Assembly: GCF_028554725.1 (NCBI RefSeq)
Contig: NC_071670.1
Coordinates: 67,803,001-67,867,000, forward strand
Length of the DNA stretch: 64,000 bases
Reading direction: 5' to 3'
Source of the DNA: Zeugodacus cucurbitae
Taxonomy: Eukaryota > Arthropoda > Insecta > Diptera > Tephritidae
Shown piece after piece: positions 1 to 15,300 of this stretch (within the stretch, counting starts at the first letter, position 1; each line of letters begins with the position of its first letter). The notes below the pieces were generated by a model that was given only the letters and a program-made list of their open reading frames with translations, was not told where the DNA came from and made no database searches. Position numbers and translations under genes: made by a program.

Positions 1-22
1 TTATTTTTAACACACCTCGTAT
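1..22. mobile_element. mariner terminal repeat, cut by window edge
   Basis: The first bases match the outer end of the mariner-family terminal inverted repeat found many times in this window (ending in ACACACCTCGTA). The rest of the element would lie left of the window. Confidence 0.5.
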
Positions 23-3000
23 ATTGGTGGGTAACCTGTCTATGGATCTATCTTTTTAGCGCTTCTATTTGAAGGTATGAAAGAAGTGTTTGTTGTAAGA
101 GTGGCGTAATATCCAATGTTGGAAGTCTGCGGGAAACCCCTTCTATCTAGAGATAGTTTTTCAATAGCCTTTTTTTGACAGATCATGCGTGAGTCGTGTA
201 AAGCTGCCATTTTGTTCAGTATTGAATGTTATCATTAAATTTGAATTTTCTGTGATTTTTTATTTAAAAAAGTAAGGAACCTCGAAATGGATAACCTTAA
301 CAAGGGAAGAGATTTTGATTGACTTCGATTTCGTGCTTCATGGAGCTTTGACAAGTTGATAAGTAGGTGCAGGTTTTAAGTTGGAATGTACCAAGTGATA
401 CCTTAACAACTTTTGGGTATGGGAGAATTGTTGAGAAATTGTTGATTGAGAAATTTTTGAGGTTATGTCTCTCGGCTTTCCCAATTATTTAAGCAATAGT
501 GTGAAGTTTCCGTTCAGTAAGTCCCTTAAATAAATTAATTGATCAAAGAAATAAAAGCAATTTTTAGAGTATGAATACATGATATATAATAAGTGTCCTT
601 TATTGATATTGATATCGCGTTTAGTTTCACATAATGCTCTTTCATTAATTCTTATTTACTTTTGTTGTAAATAACCACTTCTTTCCACTGCTGCTTGCTT
701 CTAATTATAAATACATATTTATTTTGATAGAGATTTTAAATTGCATGAACTCTTTGCCACAGCATTTTGCGTAAATACAAATAGTGCTTGAAACAAATCA
801 GAACTTAACAAGGATATACGTAAAGATATGCAAATAAAAATAAAAATCATAGTAGAGTTATTTATTAAATATTTATAAATTTATATATGTATGTATGTAT
901 GTGTATACTAAAACCTAATTGAGTGACATGAACAACGCGCAGTGAAATTACAAACTATTAGGAAATGATGCTGTGTGTGTGTGTAAAAAACAAGAGACGA
1001 CAAGTACACAAACACACACGAGTGTAGGGTATAGTAATTAGAAAATAATTATAAATTCGTTTAAAATTGAATAAATAAAAAATAATTATTATTATATAAT
1101 GGTGCGCATGAAATTAAATATTTTCATATATTGAAAAACAAAAATTAAATAAAAAAAAATTAAATGAAAAAAATATGAATAAAAAAATTATGAATTAAAA
1201 AAAACTACAATTTCTTATATATATTTTTTTTCATCTGCATAACATATGACCTCAGCAGTAATTTAAGTTGAGATACTGCGCTAAAATTATTAAAAAATGT
1301 TTTGAAATTCTAAAAAAAGTATTTTTTTTAATATAAACAAAACACACACAAATATTAAAAATAAAAAAAAAAATATTGCAAACCCTCCGCTCAAAACTTA
1401 TGGAACGTATTTGCGATTTGTTGTTTTAAATTATAATACAATTTTGTTGTCTGCACTACGCTCTTTTAACGCTCATTTTATTTATTTTTATTATTTTTTA
1501 ATTGCTATTAATTCACTTTTGCTGTCAGCGACGGCTGTGCTGACCTCTTCATGCATGCGCATAACCACACTTATGCCTGCTTGAATTTCGCATTTAACTT
1601 ACTTATACATAATCGATATATATATAAAATGTAGATTGTAATGCTTTTTTTGTTTTTTTTTTTTTTAATAGGAATATATACGCATACATCTATTGGAGGA
1701 GTTTCTGATTAAAATCGCTAAAAAAGCATTTAAAATATTCACGCATTGTCAATAAAATAGATTTCTTTTATATAAAATAGTTAAATAATTTTTATAAATT
1801 TCATTGCCAAACTCTCAAATTTTAATTATTTTTTTATAATACTTATTTACTTTTATTAAATTGTATGTTTTTTTAAATTTTTTTACTCACTTTATAAAAA
1901 GGACTTGCAGAGGAAGGACTCACAAAATTGGCATTTTTTTATTACGCGACACACTTCAGTGTGAGACAAGTGCGGCGTAATGGTGTCGAGAAGTTTTGGA
2001 AAAAAATAAATAATTACAGTTATTCAATACACAACTGTAGAATATTATTATTTATAGACCCATGGAAATACTTTAAATTAACTTAACAACTTAAGTTATT
2101 GCGGACGTTTTGAAATTTAAGAATTTCTTTGATAAAATAAAAGACAAAATCTTGCTCAAATTGCTCATACGGAGCACAAATTTCCGCAAAAAACTTAAGC
2201 CGACTTAAGCTAAAACTTTTTTTTCGAATTTTTTATTGGAAATTTGTTGTTTTCGAAATCGATATCAATTGGTTTCTAACACTTCAGTCAAAGTAAATGT
2301 TCTGCTTTGTTCTTCAATTTCCGATCTCGACTTTCTTGTTCTTGATTTTCACCACGATTTCGAAAAATTAAATTAAATTTTATTTTATTTAAAATGGAAA
2401 AACAAATGCCACGCACTTGTCTCTACACAGCACAGTGTAATTTTTATATATACTTATTTTTGTTGTTGTTGTTTTTTTTATTTTAGTTGCATGGTATAAA
2501 AGCTAAACTTTTTGTTTTGTTGCTGTATAAAAAAGTATGTAAAAAATTGTGCGTTTCCTGTTTTAGTTGACAATTTGTTTTGTTGTTTTTGTTTTTATAT
2601 TTATTTTTATTATATTTTTATATTAATTGCTATAAATTTTAGTTTTTTTTACGTAATATTTGCCACTTCTTGCTGTTATGGTATAAAAATATGCCGCTGT
2701 GAATATGTATGCATGCATGCTCTGTGTATATATGTATGTTTGTATGTATGTAAAAGCGTTTCTTTTAAAAGTGCAACATTACCACATTTCATTGTTGTTC
2801 TCATACAAATTACTTTAATTACTACATTAAATATTGTTTGCTTTATAAAATCTTCAATTGCATTGTATTGCATGTAGTTTGCTACGTTTCTACACAATTT
2901 CAGTGATAGTTCAGTAGAAAATCGCATGCGATATTTTTTTAAAATAATTTTAATTCATTATCATTTAACTTATTTCCGTTTGTTCTCGCGTTTCTTTTTT

Positions 3001-3249
3001 CGTTTTTATTCTTTTATGATTTTTCTTTAATTTTTGACTCACTTTTACTTAAATGTATGCATATGTATGTGTGTGTGTGTGTGTGAATGCTAGCTTTTCT
3101 TCCACAGACATTATTGGCAAACAATTTTTCTTTGTTTTTTCTCTTCAACTCCCACTCTTGGCATGCATGTATGCTTCAGAAATTGCATACAAACATTGTT
3201 ATCATTTAAGCAAGCGCCCCAGCCCTTGTTGTAAGCGCCTTGTAGTCGC
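23..3249. other. AT-rich region downstream of sn, including its probable 3' UTR
   Basis: No coding exon is recognisable. The part next to the sn stop codon is expected to hold the sn 3' UTR. Read on the minus strand there are many AATAAA-like signals (plus-strand TTTATT), the nearest about 240 bases past the stop near 3005-3010, so the true poly(A) site cannot be chosen. Short TATG and TG runs occur near 885-905, 975 and 3060-3085. The 1060-1900 stretch is nearly pure A/T. Open frames here (for example 2512-2877) are driven by low complexity. Confidence 0.5.
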
Positions 3250-6200
3250 TTAGAATTCCCACTGTGTGGCCGAGTCGGTGCCGTCGTCGAGCAGCTTGAA
3301 AGCGCCATTTTTCGTAGCGCCCAAATATTTGCCAGTTTGCGATCTGTAAGCAATGGCTCAATGTAGTTACACTTCAAAATATATTTATATAAAGCGTTGT
3401 CTGTATGTACCTTATGCAAATTCTGGTGGGCTCGCGCAGCTCCAAGTAGAAACCATCGGCAGGCGCATCCGCATCCACGGAGATGCCTTCACCATCTATG
3501 CGCCAGTACTTGCCGCTGTGTGCCTTTAAGTGCACCAAACCCTTTTGGGCGCGTTCCACCAAAATCGTCTCGTAGGTGGCCTTGTTGCATTCCAACTTGA
3601 GATTGCCGGGCGTGCGATAGCCGACAAAGCCTTGCTCACATTTAAGTACAAGTATGGGTCTGCAAAGCATATTTTTTTATAAAAACTAATACAGTTATGT
3701 AAGGCAGACCACGCTTACCTATTGATCAAATAAAAGTAGAATTTCGTGATCTCCTCAATACTCTCGGACGTGGCGAATAAATGTCCCGAACGTTTGGTGG
3801 CCAAAAACTTGCCATTGTTCGCGCGGAACGAGAGCGAGCCATCGCCATGCCAGACCAGTTCGAAGAGCGCATCGGCGCAGCGACGATTGCCGGTGGCTTG
3901 TATACCACCGCCGGCGGACAGACACCAGTAACGGTCTTGTGTGGTGCGCAACGCCCAACGATGGGCGGACCAGTCGAACTCCAGCTGGAATGTCTCGTTC
4001 TCACCCACCTCATCTTGATTGGCGGTCACATCGACGCCTTGCTTCACCGACACGTAACGCGAATTTAACTCGGCTATGAATGAGGCTTGCGGCAAGGAAT
4101 CCTCTAATGAGAAGAGCTCATCACGTGTCACCGTGGAGGAACGCGATTTCAGCACAGCTTTGGAGCCAATTGGCGATAGATACTGACTTTGCCTGGCACA
4201 CACAACGTGGAGAAGGAGATCAGAAAGCAGAAAGCAGAAAACAGAAATAAATGCAAGTTAATTAATTGTCATCGATCATTCGCAATGTATCAATCAAACT
4301 CACTTGTCACGCAACGCCAAGTGTCCGCCATGATATTCAGCGCTGAAGAGGCAATCCTCATTGCAGACAGTCTGCAGTTTGCCGTTAGCATTCAAATACC
4401 TAGCATAGCATGAAACAAAAATTCAAAGCAACATTGTATTTGTTATAATTGCAGCATAACAAAACGCTTACTTGTTGTTGCATGTATGCAAAGCATAACG
4501 TCCGCCCTCCTCGGCGCGGAACTCCAATGTGAAGAGCGTGTCCTCGCCCCATGGTATATTTGCATCGACATGTATCTCGTCTTGTGATTCGGACAGATGT
4601 GCGAAACGTTTGCGTCCAATGGAGCGCAAGTTCACTTGTGGCCTTGCGGCCAGATGCACGGTCCAGAACTCGCTGGAGCTGGGCGTCTTTGCGGTACAAA
4701 CGAGTTTGTCGGGTGTGCCGCCTAGGAAGTAACCGCGCGATTCATTCTTCAACGCCCAACGGCCGGTGCCATCCTCGCTGATGCTGATCTGGAAACGGCT
4801 GCCAGCATCTCGTTCATCGCTCTCGCAGAGCACATTGCCGAACGTGTCGACCGATAGATATTTGTTGAGATGAGATCGTAAATATATAATACCTGAAAAG
4901 AGTCAACAGAGAATAAGATTTGTAATTAGATTGTGTAAAAAATCAAAGTAATGAGTTTAATACCGTGGAAGCCAGCGAGAGCTTGCTTCACCGACCTATC
5001 GGTGTGCATATATTTGATTGTTTGAAAGGTTTTCGGTCTATACATGGTACAAGAATTTTTAGAGGTGGAAGGTGGCCAATTACTACGTAAATAAGGGTGC
5101 TTACATCTTTGCTACGTGCTCGATTGAACGTTTTCTCATTTGTGGTGCCGCCCTCGAACAACCAGGGGCATTTTTTCAAAGTACTATTAGAAGTATCATA
5201 GGAAGTATCTGGATATACAGTTATCGCATGAGATCGCCAAGCGCTGGTCAACAACCAGCACCTGAGCAGTCGCGCGGTCCTTTTATCTCGTAGTGAAGCG
5301 TAAAAGATCCTTCGAACTACTTTATGTTAGCAAGATCCATCTCGGCGCTATCATAGGTGTGCTTACTGGACACTGTCCGATAGGTATACATGCTGTGAGA
5401 CTAGGAATCCTGGCAGAGGCAAATTGCCAAATCTAAGCATATTCTCCGTTAATGCCCACAATTGCCAGATTGAGGCTGAAACACCTCGTTAGACACATCT
5501 TCGGCGAACCTAGCAAATTGGTTAGAATTGACATTCGCTGACTTAAGAATTTTGTAATAGATTCCAAGCGATTTGTAGAATCTTGAGGATCTTTCTGATC
5601 CATTGGGAGTTTTTTGGTATCACACCGGACAGCGCTCATAACCGTACAAGTGAGATCTACTGTATATGCAGAGATCTGCCTACTAACCTAACCTACCTAC
5701 CAGAGGTTGGTTCATTATCTGCCAAGGGCTGATAACTGTTGTAATATTTTTTACACACAACAAAGTAACTAGACCATAAACGTTTGTGAATAGATAGTGT
5801 ATATTATTAGCATCAGAGCATCGCTCTCTTATTTAAGAATCTCACGAATGTCAAACCCCAAATTTTGAAGAAAGGAAATGAAGAACCGATAGTAAAGTCT
5901 ATCGGATGTGACCAAATCTACATATGTAGCGTAACAAATTCAATACTTAATATTTGCGACAAATCTAAAAACGTTTAATTTCGAACCATATAGTTGCTGG
6001 GAACGCCCCCAACAAACATTATCATGAAAGTATGCAGTTGGCAACTCCAACTCAACAGTTAAACAAGGTTTTCATGCGCGTCTCAAATGCTTTCAGAATG
6101 CGTATTAATCTGTTTTTACAGGAAGCACCATCATTCCTCAATACATACCCAATTAACAACTGACTATCCATATATCATTGATAAGACTATTCAGAGGCTA

Positions 6201-6341
6201 ATTGGTCAAGAGATAAACAAATCATGAAAGAAAGCAGAGATTAAAGCAGACGAATGCCATTGGATCGGCTTATCAAGTCAAGCAGCAATTTTTGAATAAC
6301 ACAACAGTAGTTGTTGTACAAAAACAACATAAACTATATAC

Positions 6342-6374
<33 letters not shown>

Positions 6375-9300
6375 TGAATGTATGAATGTAGCGGCGGTAG
6401 TCAGTCAGCACTTTCAACGCCGGCGCACGATGTTGCACAAACTGAGGGCCGCTGCATATTGCTTGGTACTTGTAATTGACACGCTTTCCCACTTAAATGC
6501 TAGATTTACAACAACAACCACAATTTTAACGAAGGATAGTTTATTGCGCTTTAAATCACCCAACTGAGGATAAATACAGACATACATAAGTATATGGCCG
6601 CAGAAGAATTATGCACCGTAAAATGCAGTTGTGTTGAAAGTAATGACCGTACAATGCGATAAGAGGCTGCTGCTTCAACAATAACAAAAACAACAATAGC
6701 AACATACATTGATTGCACTTACAATGGAAATGCTGCTGGTTGCTCAAGCAAATTGAACGCTGCAAAGATATGAGAGTGTATGTACATACATATATGCAAG
6801 GAGAAAGAGATTGTGCGGATAATAAGACAGCGCAATGCTTGGTGAAAAATGCAAAAAGTATATGCCTAAAGTGCATATGTGCTATGCAAATCACAACCAT
6901 ATGAGACAGACATACATATTCATCAATAGTCAACAACACAAGAAGAGTAAGAGTAGTAAGAAGCCAGCCGTGAGGCCGAGTAGAAAATGTTTAACTAACA
7001 ACAACAAACGAAACAACTTTTTTTTTAGTTTGGTCCAGCCGAAAGAGTAACGAAAGGTCAGTCACTGACAGCGCAGCATTGATGGATTTGCTTGCTGAAA
7101 TTGTGACCGACCGTTTGTTTGCTGCTTTGGCTTTGGCTGTTGACAGCCGCCAAGCATATGAGCAAAGTAAAGAAAATAAAAAAAAAACACAAAAAATAGA
7201 GTTTTTACTCAGTTTGTTCTGAATTAATTTGAATTTGATGATGCTGCTAGCCTCAACTTCGAGCTCAAAAAATATTCAAAGAGTTGTAATTTAGTCGAAT
7301 GTACTAACTAACGAGAATTTTCAAAAATTTATAATTTTTTGTACATAGTTTTTCCAAATTGACACATAATAGCACCAAACGATATCTATCAGCTAAAATT
7401 TGTGAGATTAAATTCCAATTTGGTACAAGAGAGTCTAAAAAGTATTAGTCAAGAAAGCTGATTGTAACTAACTGTAAGAAATGAAATAGCGCCACGCGTC
7501 TCTCCTTCTGGCAGTTTGGCGCCAATTGGTAATACCAAGTCAAAACAGGTCCTTCTGGTCCTTCTCCACCTCCATCGGAGTAAAGGTCTCCCTCTTCCTC
7601 GGCTTCCAGCAGCGGGTACTGCATCGAACACTTTCAGAGCTGGAGCACTTTCGTCCATTCGAACAACATGACCTAGCCAGCGTAACCGCTGTCTTTTTAT
7701 TCGCTGGACTATGTCTATGTCGTCGAACAACACAAACAGCTCATTATTCCATCTTCTGCGGTATTCGCCGTTGCCAATGTTTAAGGGACCATAAATCTTC
7801 CGCAAAATCTTTCCCTCGAAAACTCCTAGTGCCGTTTCATCGGATGTTGACACCGTCCACGCTTCTGCACCATAAAGTAGGACGGGAATGATGAGGGACT
7901 TGTAGAGTTTAGTTTTTGTTCGTCGAGAGAGGACTTTACTTTTCAATTGCCTACTCAGTCCATAGTAGCACCTGTTGGCAAGAGTGATTCTGCGTTGGAT
8001 TTCAAGGCTGACATTATTATCGGTGTTGATGCTGGTGCCCAGGTGTACGAAAGTAAGATCTTAGGTTCAACTATAACCATAGTCTCCAAAAGAATGTCAT
8101 TCACGACAGCAGTGCGGAAGTAATTTCAACCTGTCATTTTTCACACAACTTCGGCTGTGGGATTAGTTGAAATGTGTGGATTTGACGGATAATACTGAGT
8201 CAAAATATAAATCATTTTGTGTATAATATATTATGACCGACTCTTTTTTCATTATTTGTTTAGGGTTATCTTTACAGTAAAGGATCTGCTAAATTGATAT
8301 TTCAATAGTATTAGAACCAACAAATTTAAAGTAGATTTAAGTTAATAATACTGTATTTAAATGTGTTCATTATCTTACTCAGCACAGAGTTTGTTCGGCG
8401 AAATTATTAAAATTCTTATCTTGAGAAAATGTTAAGTTTTTTAATTTTACTGCACCATACACACTGTAAGCGTTATCTGTTTTATCTGACACAAAAGCAA
8501 AAAACAATACAAAAAAACAAAACAAAAGCTGTCAAAATTTTGCTCAGAAACACTGCAAAAGAAAAAGCTGTCTCATCATTAGCAGTAAAAGAAAAATATA
8601 TAAAAAAAATATGGTAAGCGCGAATTTCGCCAAATAAAATGTTTTGTGATTGTGCTTTGAAAAGGAAATGAACTAACAAACAAACAAAAAAAAGCAAAAC
8701 AAACGAAATTAATGAAAAGTTTAGTGTTGTTTTGTTCAAATGCCTTTTGTGTTTTGTGTTTCGTTTTGTTTTGTTTTGGCTAAACAATCGAAAGCGCGGA
8801 AAACGAACAATCAACTAATTATGCATCGCAGGCGCTGCTACGAAAGCGTTTTTGTGCACCAAAGAAATATAGAAATATGAAGCGATTAAATGATTGATAA
8901 TGCGCGCATCAAATGTGGGAAATATGAAGAGCTAACGGATGTTCACGAAGTGGAAAAAAATAAAATTTGTGAAATAAAAACTTTGTGTATATTGACATGC
9001 AAAGCTGGCAATTGTTTGGCCAAAAACATTTCAAATGAAAGTGTAAAAAATCAACAAAAATCTGTAAATGGCGAAAAAGTGTTTTTAATGTGCTGCAATT
9101 CGATGGTGTGAAGAGGAAGCTGCTAATATGTATGTGTTTGTAATTCGCCATTCGAGGCAGTGAATTATTGTGCACATATTTATTTTCTTAAAATCAATTT
9201 TATCATAATTTTTTGGTTTGTTTTGGTAAACAATATTGGTCATTGGTAGCGAGGATATTGAATATTGTTTGCGACGAAAACATTTCGTAGTTGTTTTCCA

Positions 9301-12300
9301 AACAACTTTTACTGTCATATTTATAAATATGAACATATGTATATATATTTTGTAAACACATTGCCGGCGCTTATATTTATCTAACTTTAATGAAGTTTAT
9401 TTTGTGACAGACAATTGCACAAAGCTGGAGTCGCCGGTCAATGACTCAGTGCACACACTGTAGGGAAAATATGGCAGATACTATAGTAATAAGTACAGAG
9501 TATAGAAACTACACTAGACTATTATATTTTTGTGAGTATATAAAATAAAATAACAACAAATAATAAAAAAAAATATTCTTAACCCTCAATTATTATTCAG
9601 AGCGTTTAAGATTGACTCTTGTAGAATAATATGGCAAATATATTTTTCTTAATTTCAACTCTAAAATGATGATACAACATTTTTTAATATTTTTTGGGAT
9701 TCTGACAACTATTATATAATAATAATCGCTCGAACAAAACATGTATATCTATAAAACATAAGTTATTATAACCTCAAAAAGTTATAAAAATTTCTTTTAT
9801 ATGAAACTTCTATCACAATTTTCCGCACCGGGTGGGTGATCACATCTGAGTATGGAGTTTTCATAAATAAATATTATTGCCACAAATACAATTTTTCTTT
9901 CATTTTACTGCATTTTTATTTAATATTCATTTGATGGTTTTCAAATTTCACAGAATTTTACGCTGAACGATTTCACCACAAACAAGCACTTATGAAATGT
10001 AAATTCAGAGAAACGAATATGAATACGCTTGAGGTAATTGCATACAAAAAACATTTGCACTTCCACTTCAAATCCATAAAATTGCTGAAAAGCTTTTAGT
10101 TAATAAATTTGTAAATAAATATGCACATATAAAGATATATGAGCTGCGTTCAAAAAGTAACGGGAATTGTAACATTTAAAATTTTACGGGCTTGGAGACT
10201 CAAAATACCCCTGAAGTTATAGAAATGTTTTTATGAGTTTGCTGATTTTCGTTTGCTAAAAGCGAACATGACTTCGTGTGACTTTTTCTTATTTCCCAAA
10301 ATAAAGAGAACCTTAAAGGGCCGTGGTTTTACAATCCTATTAGAAATCGCTGAAAGAGTCAAAGGCTGTCCCAAAAATCGAGTTTGAGAATAATTTCGAG
10401 GATCGAAAGAAGCTCTGGCAGAAGTGTCCAATATCGAATGGGGACTATTTTGAAGACAATAACATTAATGTAGAAGAATAATAAAATATTAAAAAACAAA
10501 TTACCGTTACTTTTTTTGAACACACCTCGTATTTAGATGTGATAGAAACTAAGACAAAATCTACAGAAATTTATGGCTCCCTAAAATTGTCTACAACAGG
10601 TATCTACGGTGAATTCAATAGCCCATAGGTTAGGTTTTGAGGCTGATACCCAAAATCCCCGAGATCAGTCAATGAACACTAGTCTTTTGTGATGCCAAAA
10701 ATCGTAAGCAGGAGGACATTGATTTCTGAAAACCGATTGACTAATTTGTGTTGACATCACATCTGTCCAACCCGTTAGGTCTCCTCGACAAATTTCCCGA
10801 TCGAACTGTAAACATACTATTCTAAGAAATCTTAAGGAACCTTAGTACAATTTTAAGATTTCTTGAAATAGCATATTTCAATATTCACAGAATCACTTAT
10901 ATGTTGAGATATCTCAAAATATATGGTTTCGATTCATATGAAATTACACATTGAACAACTTTCCTTAAACTCAAACCGGCTACTCCACAACGTGGTTACT
11001 TCGCTTATTGATTTAACGCGTCGTGCCGGCGACATAACGAGAAAGCATCGATTTGCTAAGCGCGCATAATTGGAACACTCTAACTAACTAACTGTACCGA
11101 CCAGCCACCAGCACAGGTCATTTGTGCATTTTGTTGCACGCGAAGTTTTGTTGCCAATTTGCTAGTGGCCGTGGCGCACCTCTAAATCAAAATTTGGCAT
11201 TTAAATTTGTTCAACACGAAAGTGCCATCAACACTGTCTTCCGCTGCCATGCGCGGTTGGGCCATGCGGCACACCCAAACAACAGTTATCAACGAATGCA
11301 TGTGTGTGTGTGTGTGTGTCTTTATGAATTTTGAAGCAATTCTGAACGTGCAGCATTTGTAATTCAATGCAACCAGCTCAACTGATTGCTTATCGCTTGG
11401 CAACAACATGCACAACAACAACAACAATGCGCCAAGTTAGAAAATCAGTTTGACTAAACTTAATACTGTCGATTGCAGCAAACCGTTAGATTTGTTTGTT
11501 GGCAGCATTGCTTACAATGCTTGAGCAAACAAGGTTTACCGTTGCGTTTATGCTGTTGCTAACCGCCGCGATGATGTTGTGGCGCGATATAAGCCACGGC
11601 AGCAACAGCAGCTGCTGTTGCACTATGATTTATGCGGCAACAATCGCCGATGTGGCAGCCAAGAAAGCGTTGTTGCACATACATACAAATTAGATAATTG
11701 GAAACTAATCTTCGACATACGTATGTGTGTGTGGGTTGGAAAACAAATTTGAAAGGTTAAAGATGCGACAGCCGCCAAATCATGTGCGTGGCATGCAACA
11801 GAAATAAATCAATAACAACAACAACGCTAAACAAATTAATATAATTTAACGGCAGTTATGTTGGCGTACAAGAACAAACAAAACACAACAACAACAAATG
11901 CAAAAATGTTTAGCGAAAAATTGGAGTATGATAAGCGTGCAACACAACACAAACTGCATGTTGCACATTGGCAAGTTGCAATATTAATTTTGCATTGACC
12001 ATTTGTTGCATTTGTTTCGCTATGTGTGCTCATTTGCTTGTTGGTCGGCCGTGTGGCATGCCACAATTTCGCTGCAACGTGTCTCGGGAGAACAATGAGC
12101 CGCATTGGAGCGGTCTGACGGTCGCCGTTATGTGCTGCCACCTTTTTTCACAATCACGTTATAAATTATGAACGTACAGCAGCGGTCGCCATTCAATGTG
12201 GCTGCCAGCTGCTTCAGCTGCAGCAACAACAACGAACAATGTTTTTTCGTGTCAAGCAATCAACAACTCGGTCAACATCATGCTGCCGCAAACACTAGAC

Positions 12301-15300
12301 ACCGGCTAAAGGCGGTCAACGGCAGCGCTAACAAATGCTCAGCTGCCATTTAATCTATTTTCAGCACGGCCACACGGCTGCACAGCCGCATGTTGCATGG
12401 CCTCCATGCTTTGGCGCAAGATGACACCGCAAGCGTAGAAGTAATGAGAGCGTGTTGGCAAACTCGTAGTGTCACAGCATCATTTGCTTAATGCAAGCTA
12501 TACAAACTACATTTAACTGTTTGTATGTATGCTTGTGCATTTTAACATATTGACAATCTGTAGTCGCAACTCCTTAGAGCGACAATAGTAAATGAAAATG
12601 TCCATTTGCACCCATCAGACTCATATGAATTCTTTGAACAAAAATGTTGTTGTAATCTGCGTATTTGCTTTTGGCTTTATCATCGATTGGCGCTCGGCAG
12701 CAATTTCATGTGCCTGGGAAATCACACGGGACAGGAAGCTCTTAAAATGATGAAATTCCTCTTAGATGCACTCCTTGTAAGTAAGTAAATGAGTATTTAT
12801 TGATTTTGTTATGGGAAACAATTTTAAGATTATCTCGTAACTCTTGGGAAAATTATAAATTGGAACACGAAGAATGCAAGCTGTTAATTTTAAACACTAT
12901 TGCAGTATATGGTTTGACAATGATTGAGATTATGATAAGTGAAGATACTAGATCTAGAAACTAAATTATTCAGATTATAATTTAAAGTCATGAGTTTGTT
13001 ATTAAGGATCTTTCCGAGGTCTTTTCTGATTATAGTCATTAAAAAATTTATCAGATTGAGATCCAGTACGATGTGCTATTAAACACACGGGAATTTTGAT
13101 TTATTGCATTTATATTTATTCATTCGTCTACATTAATGTTGTCACCTTCAAAATAATCCTTATTTGATATTATGCACTTATGCCAGCGATTTTTTCAATC
13201 GTCGAAACACTTCTCAAACTCGATTTTTATACTCTCGCAACAAAGTCGCTAAAGAGAGTATTATAGTTTTGTCCACATAACGGTTGTTTGTAAGTCCCAA
13301 AACTAAACGAATTAGATATAGGGTTATATATACCAAAGTGATCAGAGTGACGAGTAAAGTTCAAATCCGGATGTCTGTCTGTCCGTCCGTGCAAGCTGTA
13401 ACTTGAGTAAAAATTGAGATATCTTAATGAAACTTGGAACACGTATTCCTTGGCACCATAGGAAGGTTGCTTTCGAAAATGGGCGGAATCGGACCACTGC
13501 CACGCCCACAAAATGGCGATAACCAAAAACACATAAAGTGCCATAACTAAGGCACACATAAAGCTATGGAAATACTACTAAGTTTTTTGTATTCCAAAAA
13601 TGAAAGAAATCGGATCATAACCACGCCCATCTCCCATACAAAAGTTAGGTTGAAAATTACAAAAAGTGGGTTAACTCACTAACGAAAAACGTCAGAAACA
13701 CCAAATTTTACATAAGAAATGGCAGAAGGAAGCTGCACTCAGATTTTTTTACAAAATGGAAATTGGGCGTGGCGTCGCCCACTTATGGGTTAAAAATCAT
13801 ATCTCAAGAACTACTCGTCAGATTGCAATGAAATTCGGTATATAATATTTTCTTGACACCCTGATGACACGTGTGGAAAATTGATGAAATCGGTACACAA
13901 CTACGCCTACTTCCCATATTACTCAAATTTGAATCCTTCTGATCCTTTCACTTTATAATGTATACATAAATAAAGATAGCGAAATAAAACTTTACACAAA
14001 TACTGTATTTGAGCTGTGAGATCACTTGTGGAAAAATTGTCAAAATCGGACCATGACTTTTCAAGGCCCCTGATATCAAACATGAAGAACTCAGTGCCTA
14101 AGGGTAATTTTTCACCGAAAATATAGGTAAATCTCTAAATAAATTGCGAGAGTATAAAATGTTCGGTTGCACCCGAACTTAGCCTTTCCTTACTTGTTAA
14201 CATAGCCTTTGGCTCTTTCAGCGATTTCTCGTATGCTTGTGCTCTTTATTTTTGGAAATATGAAAAAGTCACACGGAGTCTTGTATGGCGAATGTGGAGG
14301 CTGGGACATCGTTACGGTATAAGTGTTGACCAAGAACGGCGTACAAGCAACGAAATGAGCCATGAATACAGCTGATTGAATTGCATTTTAACGTACTTCA
14401 GTGGTATGTACTTATATCAACTTACTAAACATAAAAAAATAAAATAATTTGACAATTGAAACCTGTGAAATTTTAAAATTACCGTTATTTTCTGAACGCA
14501 CATCGTATGGTTCTTTCTTGGTACGATGGACGAAGCTTAATATGCCCAGACCTAAGACCAATTTCTTTCTACTTGTGGGAATTCATTTCATTTCAAAATT
14601 TATCAATGTTAAGGAGTGAACTTCCAGATGAGAATATTATGGACGAAACCATCAAAATGATTTTGAAAGATGCAAAATGAAGTTAATCTAGATAACAGAT
14701 AAGTGTGCCCGAGTCAATGCGCCATGTCACAAATAGAATAAAACGAACGGGGGAATAATTGAGTAATGGTTTGATATGAATTCCTTCCGCATTCACTATA
14801 TTCCCAGAACTGGTCCCCAACGAGGCATTTTCTCAGACCTGTACTGTAGTTAAGTGATTTCCTCAAACAATATAACTTTACTTAACTTTTTCAACCAAAA
14901 TGGAACTCTCAAATATAATGATTTGATTATTATTAATTTATAATAGATTTTAGATTTTGATTTAGATTTTCTTGAGTAATTAGTCATTTAAGTCTCATCT
15001 TATGTAATAGCGATAAAAGAGGCGGCCAAATTAAAAATTTAAATAATTTTAGAGCTACGTGGTTTCTATCAAACACCCTATCTATAATCATTTATAATGA
15101 AAAATAAAAATTTAAATAGTCAAATCCAGCAAATTCTACAAAAAAGGTACTCACTTTCACCGGTATTCGATGGCTCCAATGTCCACAATTGTTTCTTCTT
15201 CAGGCTAGCGCCATTCGCATTCAACTTGAAGCCGAAAGTTTCGGCCGTCATATACTTGTGTGCGCCATTAATCAGGCCAATGGTCCACCAGCCCTTCTGC

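Larger units (their letters stand above)
4893..15154 (-). other. sn intron between coding exons 1 and 2 (10.3 kb)
   Basis: Donor at 15154 and acceptor at 4893 on the minus strand. It contains a LINE RNase H fragment (5.2-5.76 kb), a TATG microsatellite (6.35 kb), an RTE-like LINE fragment (7.49-8.06 kb), a mariner derivative (10.14-10.53 kb) and a composite mariner (13.08-14.51 kb). The remaining DNA (about 5.8-7.4, 8.1-10.1 and 10.6-13.0 kb) shows no gene that I can support. The section from 11.0 to 12.5 kb is less AT-rich, with many CAA/TTG runs. Confidence 0.8.

Noticed and set aside
3746..4068. Plus-strand frames opposite the sn exons
   Set aside because: Shadows of the sn coding exons on the other strand.
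8482..8814. 110-codon minus-strand frame rich in Lys, Asn and Phe
   Set aside because: Low-complexity AAC/AAA and TTTG runs explain it.
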